DNA of 7,852 nt from Deltaproteobacteria bacterium (GCA_029879595.1 JAOUPZ010000138.1:1-7852); one strand, 5' to 3'. Positions 1 through 7,190 are shown, numbered from the stretch's first letter. Numbers and translations are program-made. The notes: generated by a model not told the origin, from the letters alone.

Positions 1-342
1 GGCGACGGGCGAGGCGACCTGGTGGTGGGTCAGGGCGGGGGCCTGAAGGACGGCGTGTATCCGGCCGGCTACGGCGGGATTTCGATCATCGCCGGGGCGG
101 AGTTAGCGCCCAGCCTGACCACGTTTACCAAGCAGTTTCCCGCGCTGGACGTGGAGACCGTGGGCGGCAACAAGCGCAACTCGCGCTTCGGCTGGGCCCT
201 GATGGTGCTGGATGGCGACCCGGCGGATGAGTTTGACCAGATGGACACCCTGATCATCGGCGCGCCCGGCTACAAGTACGGGCTGATCCAGGAACGGGGA
301 CGGGTGCACATCATGGAGGCCGGCTCCTTCAACAACTTCTAG
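1..342 (+). CDS. FG-GAP / integrin-like repeat protein, C-terminal fragment
   Basis: This is the last 113 codons of a larger gene that begins outside the window; the frame is open from base 1 and ends at a TAG. Two blocks resemble FG-GAP (integrin alpha-type beta-propeller) repeats. The first is a GDGRGDLVVG stretch at visible residues 1-10, the acidic calcium-binding loop plus strand typical of the repeat. The second is FG at residues 63-64, followed by an Asp-rich loop (DGDPADEFDQMD) and LIIGAPG at about 84-90, then a GRVHI strand. Such proteins are usually exported and act in adhesion or as surface or extracellular propellers; that role here is inference, because no signal peptide or N-terminal domain is visible. 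The RGD tripeptide lies inside the ordinary calcium-loop motif and should not be read as an integrin ligand. The gene is convergent with gltD and functionally unrelated to it as far as can be seen. The protein family is fairly sure; the exact role is unknown. Confidence 0.75.
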   Translation, partial: GDGRGDLVVGQGGGLKDGVYPAGYGGISIIAGAELAPSLTTFTKQFPALDVETVGGNKRNSRFGWALMVLDGDPADEFDQMDTLIIGAPGYKYGLIQERGRVHIMEAGSFNNF

Positions 343-363
343 GCTGGGTCTGAAAGCTTGTGC

Positions 364-425
364 TTTTGGGGGCGCTGCCCCCATACCCCCGGCAGGGGCC
401 GTAGCTCCCTGCACCGGGGACCAGG
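364..425. repeat. GC-rich inverted-repeat block, possible extragenic repeat or terminator of the FG-GAP gene
   Basis: A perfect 6-bp inverted repeat (GGGGGC 368-373, loop GCT, GCCCCC 377-382) starts 26 bp after the FG-GAP stop codon. It can compete with a CCCC/GGGG pairing (387-390 with 395-398), and further C-run/G-run blocks continue to about 425. The alternating C5/G5 runs look like extragenic repeats seen between genes in many GC-rich proteobacteria; that comparison is from memory. It may help end transcription of the plus-strand gene, but no T-run follows. Confidence 0.4.
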
Positions 426-490
426 GTTGGGAACCGTATGTCAATGTTTCAAGAATCACATTGGGGTGAAGGGGAGTTTCCCGTTGTTTT

Positions 491-558
491 CCCCTCGCCC
501 ATTTATGGGAGAGGGGTACCCCGTGTGTTTTTTTAAAAAACACGGGGTGGGGTGAGGG
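491..558. repeat. REP-like element with two adjacent hairpins
   Basis: The first hairpin has an 11-bp stem with one mismatch (491-501 with 506-516) and a 4-base loop TTTA. The second (518-534 with 535-548) has an ACCCCGTG / CACGGGGT stem that continues into facing T and A runs, with a 2-base bulge on the left arm. The tail GGGGTGAGGGA follows. Read on the minus strand the order is CCCTCACCCC, hairpin, CCCTCTCCC-type arm, loop, GGGCGAGGGG. This C/T-rich and G/A-rich arrangement resembles dispersed intergenic repeats of proteobacterial genomes. The copy number in this genome cannot be seen from one window. Its position at the end of the gltD transcript also fits a role as terminator or 3' stabiliser. 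Confidence 0.55.
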
Positions 559-591
559 AATGTTGGACCAGGGCTCCTTCCAGGGATTGCG

Positions 592-616
592 GGAGATTAT
601 CCCCCACAGAATCTCC
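592..616 (-). terminator. Hairpin downstream of gltD, possible transcript end
   Basis: A perfect 7-bp inverted repeat (GGAGATT 592-598, AATCTCC 610-616) encloses an 11-base loop; 591 and 617 could add a G-U pair. It sits about 60 bases beyond the gltD stop in the direction of gltD transcription. There is no following T-run on the minus strand, so it is at best an atypical terminator or a 3'-end protecting stem. Confidence 0.3.
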
Positions 617-626
617 TTCAAGACAG

Positions 627-660
627 GTTCTGCCGCAGAGATGTTCTGCCGCAGAGATGT
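627..660. repeat. Tandem duplication, two exact copies of a 16-bp unit
   Basis: The unit TTCTGCCGCAGAGATG occurs at 628-643 and again directly at 644-659; the period extends one base on each side. The copies are identical, which points to a recent slippage-type duplication. It lies 18 bases outside the gltD stop codon, so it changes no protein. Confidence 0.85.
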
Positions 661-677
661 GATCCCTGAGACTGAAT

Positions 678-2099
678 CTAACGGCCCAGCGGAAGCTCTT
701 CTTCCTGCATCAGATACTGGTGGACTCCCCGGGCCGCGTCCCGGCCCTCGCGGATGGCCCATACGACCAGGGAGGCCCCACGGGTCATGTCGCCGGCCAC
801 AAAAACACCCGGAACACTCGTCATGAAGTTCACGTCGCGCTTCACCGCGCCGCGCTCGTTGAACTCCACCCCCAGGTCGCTCAGCAGGCCCTCGCGCACC
901 GGCCCCAGAAAGCCCATGGCCAGCAGCACCAGGTCCACCGGCTGGGTGAACTCGGTGCCGGGAATCTCCTTCATCTCCGGGCGGTTTCCGTTGTTGCCGG
1001 AAGCCTTCCACTCCACTTCCACGCCGTGCAGCTGAGTCAGCCGGCCTTTCTCGCCGGAAAAACCCTTGGTGAGAACGCCCCAGCGGCGCACTCCACCCTC
1101 CTCATGGGATGAGCCTTTCTTGACGGATGCGGGCTGGGCCAGAATCTCGTACTGATAAACCTCCCGGGCCTTCTGCCGGTGGGCCGTGCCCAGGCAGTCC
1201 GCTCCGGTATCCCCGCCCCCCAGGATCACCACCCGCTTGCCCGTGGCCAGGATGGTCTGCTCCGGAGAAACGGCCTCGCCCAGGTTGCGGCGGTTCTGCT
1301 GGGTCAGAAAGTCCATCGCCAGGTGGATTCCCTCCAGGTCGCGGCCCGGCATATCCGCAGGCAGATTGCGGGGCTGCTCGGCACCGCCGGCCAGCACCAC
1401 GGCATCAAACATGGAAAAGAGCTGACTGACCTTGAGGTCGTGACCCACGTTTACATTGCTGCGGAACTCCACCCCTTCTTCGCTCAACTGCTTGACCCTG
1501 CGTTCCACGATGACCGGGTCCAGCTTGAAGTCCGGGATGCCGTAGGTCAGCAGCCCCCCCAGCCGGTTGTTCTTTTCGAACACGGTGACCTGATGCCCCA
1601 GGCGCACCAGTTCCTGGGCGGTGGCCAGCCCGGCCGGGCCGGAGCCCACCACGGCCACCCTCTTCCAGGTGTGGTTGCGCGAGGGACGGGGGATCACGCG
1701 GTTTTCCGCGAAGGCCCGGTCTATTATGGAGCGCTCAATGGCCTTGATGGTCACCGGGTCATCGCTGATGCCCAGGGTGCAGTTGGTCTCGCAAGGGGCC
1801 GGGCAGACCCGCCCCGTGATGTCGGGGAAATTGTTGGTGCGGTGCAATTCCTTCTTGGCCCTGAACCATTCCCCCTTCATGACCAGGTCGTTCCAGTCAG
1901 GAATGAGGTTGCCCAGCGGGCAGCCGTTGTTGCCATGGCAGCCGGGCACACCGCAGTCCATGCACCGCGCGCTTTGTTCGGTAAGAACGGAATCCGGCCA
2001 GATCAGTTCAAACTCCTTGAAGTCGCGTATCCGTTCCTCTACCGGCTTACGAAGTGATGGAGTGCGGGAATATTCAAGAAACCCAGTATGTTTTCCCAT
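678..2099 (-). CDS. gltD: Glutamate synthase (NADPH) small subunit, GltD
   Basis: The beta subunit of bacterial GOGAT oxidises NADPH through FAD and passes electrons through [4Fe-4S] clusters to GltB. With the start chosen here it has 473 residues, the usual size of the family. Cys46, Cys49, Cys54 and Cys60 (CMDC...C...C) and Cys99, Cys103 and Cys107 (CPAPCETNC) are the N-terminal iron-sulfur ligands. A first Rossmann motif for FAD is VVGSGPAG at about 150-157, a second for NADPH is LGGGDTGAD at about 293-301, and a C-terminal FAD-contacting VAGDMTRGAS is at about 434-443. An in-frame ATG 18 codons upstream would start at 2153 and give 491 residues. The downstream ATG is preferred because MGKHTGFLEYSR matches the typical family N-terminus and because TAAGGT lies 7 bases before it; the upstream ATG has GGAG only 3 bases away. 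The gene follows gltB on the same strand, so co-transcription is expected. The function is near certain; the start is moderately sure. Confidence 0.96.
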   Translation of the reverse strand: MGKHTGFLEYSRTPSLRKPVEERIRDFKEFELIWPDSVLTEQSARCMDCGVPGCHGNNGCPLGNLIPDWNDLVMKGEWFRAKKELHRTNNFPDITGRVCPAPCETNCTLGISDDPVTIKAIERSIIDRAFAENRVIPRPSRNHTWKRVAVVGSGPAGLATAQELVRLGHQVTVFEKNNRLGGLLTYGIPDFKLDPVIVERRVKQLSEEGVEFRSNVNVGHDLKVSQLFSMFDAVVLAGGAEQPRNLPADMPGRDLEGIHLAMDFLTQQNRRNLGEAVSPEQTILATGKRVVILGGGDTGADCLGTAHRQKAREVYQYEILAQPASVKKGSSHEEGGVRRWGVLTKGFSGEKGRLTQLHGVEVEWKASGNNGNRPEMKEIPGTEFTQPVDLVLLAMGFLGPVREGLLSDLGVEFNERGAVKRDVNFMTSVPGVFVAGDMTRGASLVVWAIREGRDAARGVHQYLMQEEELPLGR

Positions 2100-2106
2100 G
2101 TCTGCT

Positions 2107-2112
2107 ACCTTA
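2107..2112 (-). promoter_or_regulatory. Ribosome binding site supporting the internal gltD start
   Basis: On the minus strand TAAGGT ends 7 bases before the ATG at 2099. This is good Shine-Dalgarno spacing, whereas the upstream in-frame ATG at 2153 has GGAG with only 3 bases between. It is the main reason, with family N-terminus alignment, for the shorter gltD. Confidence 0.5.
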
Positions 2113-2202
2113 GTTGGTTCGTTCCCCGAAAAAAGACGGGGTTTGTTGATCATACTCTCCGCCGTTCAGACTCCTCCCTCCGGTTTCGCTTTTCACTTCA
2201 AT

Positions 2203-2218
2203 CCGGGTCCTCCCCCGG
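2203..2218 (-). other. Short intercistronic hairpin between gltB and gltD
   Basis: A 5-bp stem (CCGGG 2203-2207 with CCCGG 2214-2218) and a 6-base loop lie 25 bases after the gltB stop. There is no T-run on the minus strand, so it does not look like a terminator. It might modulate the relative expression of gltB and gltD, but a stem this short in GC-rich DNA can easily be chance. Confidence 0.25.
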
Positions 2219-2242
2219 CCCTGCCCGCCGATTCCCGCCGGC

Positions 2243-5200
2243 TTATGCGATCTCCAGCTTGGGAGCCTCCCTGTGCTGCAGAACCCTTTTGTAGTCTATC
2301 GGCATGACCTTGATGAACTTGCGGACCATGGACTCCCAGCCGTCCAGCACCTGCTGGCCCCTGGGGCTGCCCGTCAGTTCCACATGCCGCGCCACCAGCG
2401 ATTTTACCAGATCCTGGTCACCCTGGTCCAGGGGCTCCAGTTCCACCATCTTGGTGTTGCAGCGCGAGGGGAACCCGAAGCCGTCATCCAGCACATAGGC
2501 AATTCCCCCGGACATCCCGGCGGCGAAGTTGCGGCCCGTGGGCCCCAGCACCACCACCCGTCCGCCTGTCATGTATTCACAGCAGTGGTCTCCCACGCCC
2601 TCCACCACGGTGTTTGCTCCCGAATTGCGCACGCAGAAGCGTTCGCCGGCCAGTCCGTTGAAGAACGCCTCGCCACCCGTGGCGCCGTAGAGCACCACGT
2701 TGCCGACGATGATGTTTTCCTCCGGCCTGAAGGTGGAGCCCTGGGGCGGATGGACGATCAGCCGCCCACCGCAAAGGCCCTTGCCGATGTAGTCATTGGA
2801 GTCACCGGCCAGGGTGAGCGTAATGCCCCGTGGGAGGAACGCCCCGAAGCTCTGACCGGCAGAGCCGGTGAACGTGAACCGGATGGTGTCGTCAGGCAAT
2901 CCTTCGGCCCCATACTTCTTGGATACACGACTGCCCAACATGGTTCCGGTGGCTAGGTCGCGGTTGGTGATCTCAAGCTGGTGGCTCACCGGCTGCTGCT
3001 GCTCCAGCGCCGGGGCGGCAAGCTCGATCAGCCTGTGGTCCAGCACTCCGGAAATAAGGTGATCCTGGTCCTCCACTTTACGCAACGGAACGCCGGGAGT
3101 GTTTTGCGGAACATACAGTATGGGAGTCAGGTCCAGCCCCTTGGCCTTCCAGTGGCTGATGGCTTTTTTCATCTCCAGGCGGTCCACGCGTCCCACCATC
3201 TCGTCCATGGTGCGGAATCCCGTGTAGGCCATGATGCCCCGCAGCTCCTCGGCCACAAACCGGAAGTAGTTCACCACATGCTCCGGCTTGCCGGAGAACT
3301 TGCGGCGCAGGCGCTTATCCTGGGTGGCCACCCCCACCGGGCAGGTGTTCAGGTGGCAGACCCGCATCATCACGCAGCCGATTGATATCAGCGGCAGGGT
3401 GGAAAACCCGAACTCCTCCGCGCCCAGCAGGGCGGCCACGGCCACATCGCGGCCGGTCTTGAGCTGGCCGTCGGTCTGGACCCGGATACGCCCGCGCAGG
3501 TTGTTGCGCACCAGAGTCTGCTGGGTTTCGGACAGCCCCAGCTCCCACGGTGTGCCGGCATGTTGAATGGAGCTCAAGGGGCTGGCGCCGGTGCCGCCGT
3601 CATAACCGCTGATGAGCACGGTATCCGCCTTGCCCTTGGCCACGCCCGCGGCAACAGTTCCCACGCCTGTTTCCGATACCAGCTTCACGGAAATCTCCGC
3701 TTCCGGATTGGCGTTCTTCAGATCGAAGATCAGCTGCTTGAGATCCTCGATGGAGTAAATATCGTGGTGCGGCGGCGGGGATATCAGCCCCACGCCCGGC
3801 GTGGTAAAGCGGATGCTGCCGATGTATTTGTCCACCTTGTGCCCGGGCAGCTGGCCGCCCTCGCCGGGCTTGGCGCCCTGGGCGATCTTTATCTGCAGTT
3901 CCTTGCCGTTGACCAGGTAATAGCTGTTCACCCCAAAGCGTCCCGAGGCCACCTGCTTGATATAGCTGCAGCGGCTGTCCCCGTTTTCATCGGGCGTGAA
4001 GCGCTCCGGGTCCTCGCCGCCCTCGCCGGTGTTGGACTTTCCGCCCAGGCGGTTCATGGCGATGGCGATGGTTTCGTGGGCCTCGCGGCTGATGGAACCC
4101 AGCGACATGGCCCCGGTGACAAACCTCCGGAAAATCTTCTCCGCCGGTTCCACCTCCTCCAGGGGAATGGGGTTGGACTTGAACCGGAACAGGCTGCGCA
4201 GGGTGCCCAGGTTCTCTTCCTGATAGTTCAGCAGGGTGGAGAACCGGTCGTAATGCTCCTGGCTGTTCTGGCGGACGGCCAGTTGCAGGTTGTGCACGGT
4301 GTCCGGGTTGATGGCGTGGTATTCACCATCGCGGCGGTACTGGTATACGCCCCCCACCTCCAGAAACGGATTGGAGCTGAAACCCTCGGGGAAGGCATAG
4401 CGGTGGCGGCGCAGCACCTCTTCGCATATCTCCTCCAGCCCGATGCCGTTGATGCGCGAATGGGTGCCGGTGAAGAACCGGCTGACCACATCCTTGTTCA
4501 GTCCCAGGCATTCAAAAATCTGGGCGCCGTGATAGCTTTGCAGGGTGGAGATCCCCATCTTGGAAAAGATCTTCAGCAGCCCCTTGCCCACCGCCTTGAT
4601 GTAGTTCTGCACCGCCGCGGGGATCTCGGCCTCCTGCTGGGAGCGGAAGTGCGTCTCCACGTCCACCAGGGTCTCAAAGGCCAGGTAGGGGTTCACGGCA
4701 GTGGCCCCGTAGCCCATCAGCAATGCGAAATGGTGGGTCTCCCGGGCCTCGCCTGTTTCCACGATCAGCCCCACATTGTTGCGTGTACCCTGGCGGATCA
4801 GGTGGTGGTGCACCGAGGCCACGGCCAGCAGGCTGGGTATGGGGGCGTTGTCGCTGTCCACACCGCGGTCGGTGAGGATGATCAGCGTATAGCCGTCGCG
4901 CACGGCGCTATCAACCTTGCGGTTGAGGCTTTCCAGTGCCTTATCCATGCCTGCCGCGCCATCGGTGGCCCGGAACAGAATGGGCAAGGTCTTGGAATGG
5001 AAGTCCCCCTGGGAGACATTGCGCAGACGCTCCAGATCGTAATTGGTCAGCACCGGATGGGGCAGCATCAGCACGGTAGCATCGCGCGGCTTTTCATCCA
5101 GCAGGTTGCCCTCGCGCCCCACGAATGTGGTCAGCGACATCACCATCTCCTCCCGGATGGGGTCGATGGGGGGGTTGGTGACCTGGGCGAAGTTCTGCTT

Positions 5201-6742
5201 GAAATAGTTGAACAACAGCTTGGCGTGATTGCTCAGCACGGCCAGGGGCTGGTCGTTGCCCATGGAGCCCACCGGCTCGTTGGCCGTATGCGCCATGGGG
5301 GGGAGGATGAACTTCAGGTCCTCCTTGGTGTAGCCGAACACCTGCTGGCGCTGCAAAACCGTCTCATGATCGGGCTGATGGACACGGTGGGGTGGATGCA
5401 GCTTGTCCAGGTGCAGAACATTGCGCTCCACCCAGGATCCGTAGTCCTCACGAGCCGCCATCTCCTGCTTGAGCGACAGGTTGTCTATGATGCAGCCTTT
5501 CTCCAGGTCCACCACGAATATCTTGCCCGGCTGGAGGCGGATCTTGCGCTCCACGTTTTCCGGGGCCACGGGCAGCACGCCGGCCTCGGAGGCCATGATC
5601 ACCCGGTCGTCCTTGGTAATCACGATTCTCGCCGGGCGCAGGCCGTTGCGGTCCAGGGTGGCTCCCACGGTATTTCCGTCGAAGAAGGCAATGGCGGCCG
5701 GGCCATCCCAGGGCTCCAGCAGCGAGGCGTGATACTGGTAAAACGACTTGACCCGGGGGTCCATGTGGGAGTTGTTGTCCCATGCCTCCGGGATCATCAT
5801 CATCACCGAGTGCGGCAGTGAGCGGCCGGTGGCCGAGATAAACTCCAGCACCTGGTCGAATATGGCCGAATCGCTGCCGGCGGGGCTGATGATGGGGAAC
5901 AGCTTCAGCAGGTCATCGCCGAACAGGCTGCTGCGCAGACTCTTTTCACGGGCTGTCATCCAGTTGATGTTGCCCCGGAGCGTGTTGATCTCGCCGTTGT
6001 GGGCCATGCAGCGGAAGGGATGCGCCAGGGGCCAGGACGGAAAGGTGTTGGTGCTGTAACGGGCGTGCACCAGGGCCACGGCCGAATCCAGCTCGGGGTC
6101 CTTGAGATCCGGGTAGAACCGCGCCAGCTGGCTGGCGGTAAGCATGCCCTTGTAGACTATCGTCCGGCAGGAAAGGCTGCAGATATAGAACCCGCGTACC
6201 CCGGCGGCGCTAACGTCCTTTTCAATCTGGCGGCGGATGACATACAGCTTGCGCTCAAAGGACTGCGGGCTGTTTATGTCCGGGGCAGCCTGGACGAAAA
6301 CCTGGCGGATGACAGGCTGAGACTCCCGGGAGGCTTTTCCCAGGTTGGCCTCGGCCACTGGAACATCGCGCCAGCCCAGCAGTTTTTGTCCTTCCGCGGC
6401 AATCGCCGCTTCCACCCGGGCTTCCAGGCCATCCACTCCCCTGGGAAGGAACACCATGCCCACTCCGTAGCTTCCGGACGCGGGCAGTTCCAGGCCCTGG
6501 GTGGCCAGTTCCCGGCGGAAAAACCTATCGGGAACCTGGAGCAGCATCCCTGCGCCATCACCCACATTGGGATCGTCACCCGTGGCGCCACGATGCTCGA
6601 GGCTTTCCAGAATCTGCAGACCCTGGCTGATGATATCGTTAGAGCGGACCCCCTTGAAGTTCACCACGAATCCGACACCGCAACTGTCCTTTTCCAGCGA
6701 GGGATCGTACAAACCCTGTTGTTCGTCCTGATAAAAGCTCAT
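2243..6742 (-). CDS. gltB: Glutamate synthase (NADPH) large subunit, GltB
   Basis: The alpha subunit of GOGAT converts glutamine plus 2-oxoglutarate to two glutamates in the cytoplasm, using electrons from GltD. At 1499 residues it is full length for the family. The N-terminal class II glutamine amidotransferase has the nucleophile Cys21 in KDSCGVGF, with HARYSTNTFPSW at 226-237 and AHNGEINTLRGN from 247. Cys21 implies removal of a 20-residue propeptide, as known for this family. After a central domain, the FMN synthase domain shows MSLGSISREAHE near 880, SNTGEGGEDPERF near 903, PPPHHDIYSIEDL near 985 and SGYDGGTGA near 1046. Cys1123, Cys1129 and Cys1134 (CX5CX4C) bind the [3Fe-4S] cluster. 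A C-terminal GXGXG beta-helix runs from about 1270 to 1450. No key residue seems missing. The ATG at 6742 is the only upstream start possible, since an in-frame stop lies at 6764-6766, yet no Shine-Dalgarno sequence precedes it. gltD follows on the same strand. A consensus promoter about 480 bp upstream is the likely source of transcription. Confidence 0.98.
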   Translation of the reverse strand: MSFYQDEQQGLYDPSLEKDSCGVGFVVNFKGVRSNDIISQGLQILESLEHRGATGDDPNVGDGAGMLLQVPDRFFRRELATQGLELPASGSYGVGMVFLPRGVDGLEARVEAAIAAEGQKLLGWRDVPVAEANLGKASRESQPVIRQVFVQAAPDINSPQSFERKLYVIRRQIEKDVSAAGVRGFYICSLSCRTIVYKGMLTASQLARFYPDLKDPELDSAVALVHARYSTNTFPSWPLAHPFRCMAHNGEINTLRGNINWMTAREKSLRSSLFGDDLLKLFPIISPAGSDSAIFDQVLEFISATGRSLPHSVMMMIPEAWDNNSHMDPRVKSFYQYHASLLEPWDGPAAIAFFDGNTVGATLDRNGLRPARIVITKDDRVIMASEAGVLPVAPENVERKIRLQPGKIFVVDLEKGCIIDNLSLKQEMAAREDYGSWVERNVLHLDKLHPPHRVHQPDHETVLQRQQVFGYTKEDLKFILPPMAHTANEPVGSMGNDQPLAVLSNHAKLLFNYFKQNFAQVTNPPIDPIREEMVMSLTTFVGREGNLLDEKPRDATVLMLPHPVLTNYDLERLRNVSQGDFHSKTLPILFRATDGAAGMDKALESLNRKVDSAVRDGYTLIILTDRGVDSDNAPIPSLLAVASVHHHLIRQGTRNNVGLIVETGEARETHHFALLMGYGATAVNPYLAFETLVDVETHFRSQQEAEIPAAVQNYIKAVGKGLLKIFSKMGISTLQSYHGAQIFECLGLNKDVVSRFFTGTHSRINGIGLEEICEEVLRRHRYAFPEGFSSNPFLEVGGVYQYRRDGEYHAINPDTVHNLQLAVRQNSQEHYDRFSTLLNYQEENLGTLRSLFRFKSNPIPLEEVEPAEKIFRRFVTGAMSLGSISREAHETIAIAMNRLGGKSNTGEGGEDPERFTPDENGDSRCSYIKQVASGRFGVNSYYLVNGKELQIKIAQGAKPGEGGQLPGHKVDKYIGSIRFTTPGVGLISPPPHHDIYSIEDLKQLIFDLKNANPEAEISVKLVSETGVGTVAAGVAKGKADTVLISGYDGGTGASPLSSIQHAGTPWELGLSETQQTLVRNNLRGRIRVQTDGQLKTGRDVAVAALLGAEEFGFSTLPLISIGCVMMRVCHLNTCPVGVATQDKRLRRKFSGKPEHVVNYFRFVAEELRGIMAYTGFRTMDEMVGRVDRLEMKKAISHWKAKGLDLTPILYVPQNTPGVPLRKVEDQDHLISGVLDHRLIELAAPALEQQQPVSHQLEITNRDLATGTMLGSRVSKKYGAEGLPDDTIRFTFTGSAGQSFGAFLPRGITLTLAGDSNDYIGKGLCGGRLIVHPPQGSTFRPEENIIVGNVVLYGATGGEAFFNGLAGERFCVRNSGANTVVEGVGDHCCEYMTGGRVVVLGPTGRNFAAGMSGGIAYVLDDGFGFPSRCNTKMVELEPLDQGDQDLVKSLVARHVELTGSPRGQQVLDGWESMVRKFIKVMPIDYKRVLQHREAPKLEIA

Positions 6743-6967
6743 ATGGCGTGAATGGTCCGTGGTTTATCAAAAATCCCTGGTGCGTTTACCCCCCCTTGCA
6801 CCTGTACTGTCTCCAGTCAAAGGCCTGTTATGCCTTTCAGGGCAACGGAACAATATCCGCTTTTTCATATCAGTTGTTTGCCCGCCGAAATGCCAGTGCG
6901 CCTTCTCCCGTGTCCGGTGCCCGGCCAGGATAAAGGGGCTACCCTGTGCCCAGGGCTGCCGTGCCTT

Positions 6968-6991
6968 AAACCGCCTCTGCCGTGGCGGTTT
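6968..6991 (-). other. Perfect 8-bp hairpin in the gltB leader, possible attenuator
   Basis: AAACCGCC (6968-6975) and GGCGGTTT (6984-6991) flank an 8-base loop. On the minus strand the 3' arm ends in UUU followed by AAGG, which is a weak terminator-like end. If it terminates, the upstream transcript would be a free RNA of roughly 250 bases; if it is conditional, it could attenuate gltB. The U-run is short, so this is tentative. Confidence 0.3.
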
Positions 6992-7123
6992 GCTCCCGGC
7001 CCATGACTGGGGTTTTTCAAAGCTTCTGAGGAAACTATTGAATCCCTGGATCAACCCGGGAACCGGCGGAGTGCCTGGCTCCACCCTCAGGGACCGGTTT
7101 GCCGTGGAAGCTGTTCGCAGATA

Positions 7124-7137
7124 CTGACGCGCGTCAG
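7124..7137. promoter_or_regulatory. 14-bp perfect palindrome, operator-like or RNA stem
   Basis: CTGACGCGCGTCAG is a perfect palindrome about 80-95 bases downstream of the predicted start of transcription. The heptamer GACGCGC occurs at 7126-7132 and again at 7137-7143. In RNA, 7129-7134 can pair instead with 7138-7143 (loop CAG), inside an outer stem CAGAT/ATCTG (7118-7122/7148-7152). The site could therefore be a DNA operator or a switchable RNA element; the sequence alone does not decide. Confidence 0.4.
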
Positions 7138-7190
7138 ACGCGCCCTCATCTGTTTCCGGTTCTGTCCCTTGATGGTGATTCCACCTGAAT

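Larger units (their letters stand above)
343..677. other. Non-coding gap between convergent genes, rich in repeats
   Basis: This 335-bp stretch separates the stop of the FG-GAP gene from the stop of gltD. No open frame in it has a plausible start signal or a recognisable protein; the frames that cross it continue antisense or out of frame into gltD. It holds four structural items annotated separately: a GC-rich inverted-repeat block, a REP-like double hairpin, a 7-bp hairpin and a tandem 16-bp duplication. Both flanking genes end here, so transcription termination from both sides is expected. None of the hairpins has the textbook trailing T-run. Confidence 0.7.

Noticed and set aside
10..18. 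RGD tripeptide in the FG-GAP protein as an integrin-binding motif
   Set aside because: It falls inside the DxDG-type calcium loop common to FG-GAP/VCBS repeats, so the match is expected by motif composition.
343..677. CRISPR array or mobile element
   Set aside because: Repeats here are hairpins and one two-copy tandem unit. There are no regularly spaced repeats with unique spacers, no transposase and no target-site duplications.
103..1011. A 302-codon minus-strand frame running from gltD across the gap into the FG-GAP gene
   Set aside because: It overlaps gltD in another frame and crosses the repeats and stem-loops. The translation is low complexity (Pro, Gly, Arg, Ala) with no recognisable domain.
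1179..2057. A 292-codon plus-strand frame antisense to gltD
   Set aside because: Same shadow effect; no domain or start signal, while gltD on the other strand has all cofactor motifs.
3560..5821. A 753-codon open frame on the plus strand, fully antisense to gltB
   Set aside because: It lies opposite a clearly real gltB whose motifs are intact. Its composition (rich in His, Val, Gly, Gln and Ala) is typical of the antisense of a GC-rich gene, and it matches no family I recognise.
6880..6900. A TGGCA-type sigma-54 (-24/-12) promoter in front of gltB
   Set aside because: TGGCAT is present on the minus strand, but the downstream GC is one base off the required spacing and the TTGC element is missing.
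6767..7084. A 105-codon minus-strand frame in the gltB leader
   Set aside because: Its GTG start has no usable ribosome site (the only GAGG touches the start codon), and it has no recognisable domain. An equally long frame is open on the other strand (6759-7127), so openness here reflects base composition. It would become interesting if conserved.
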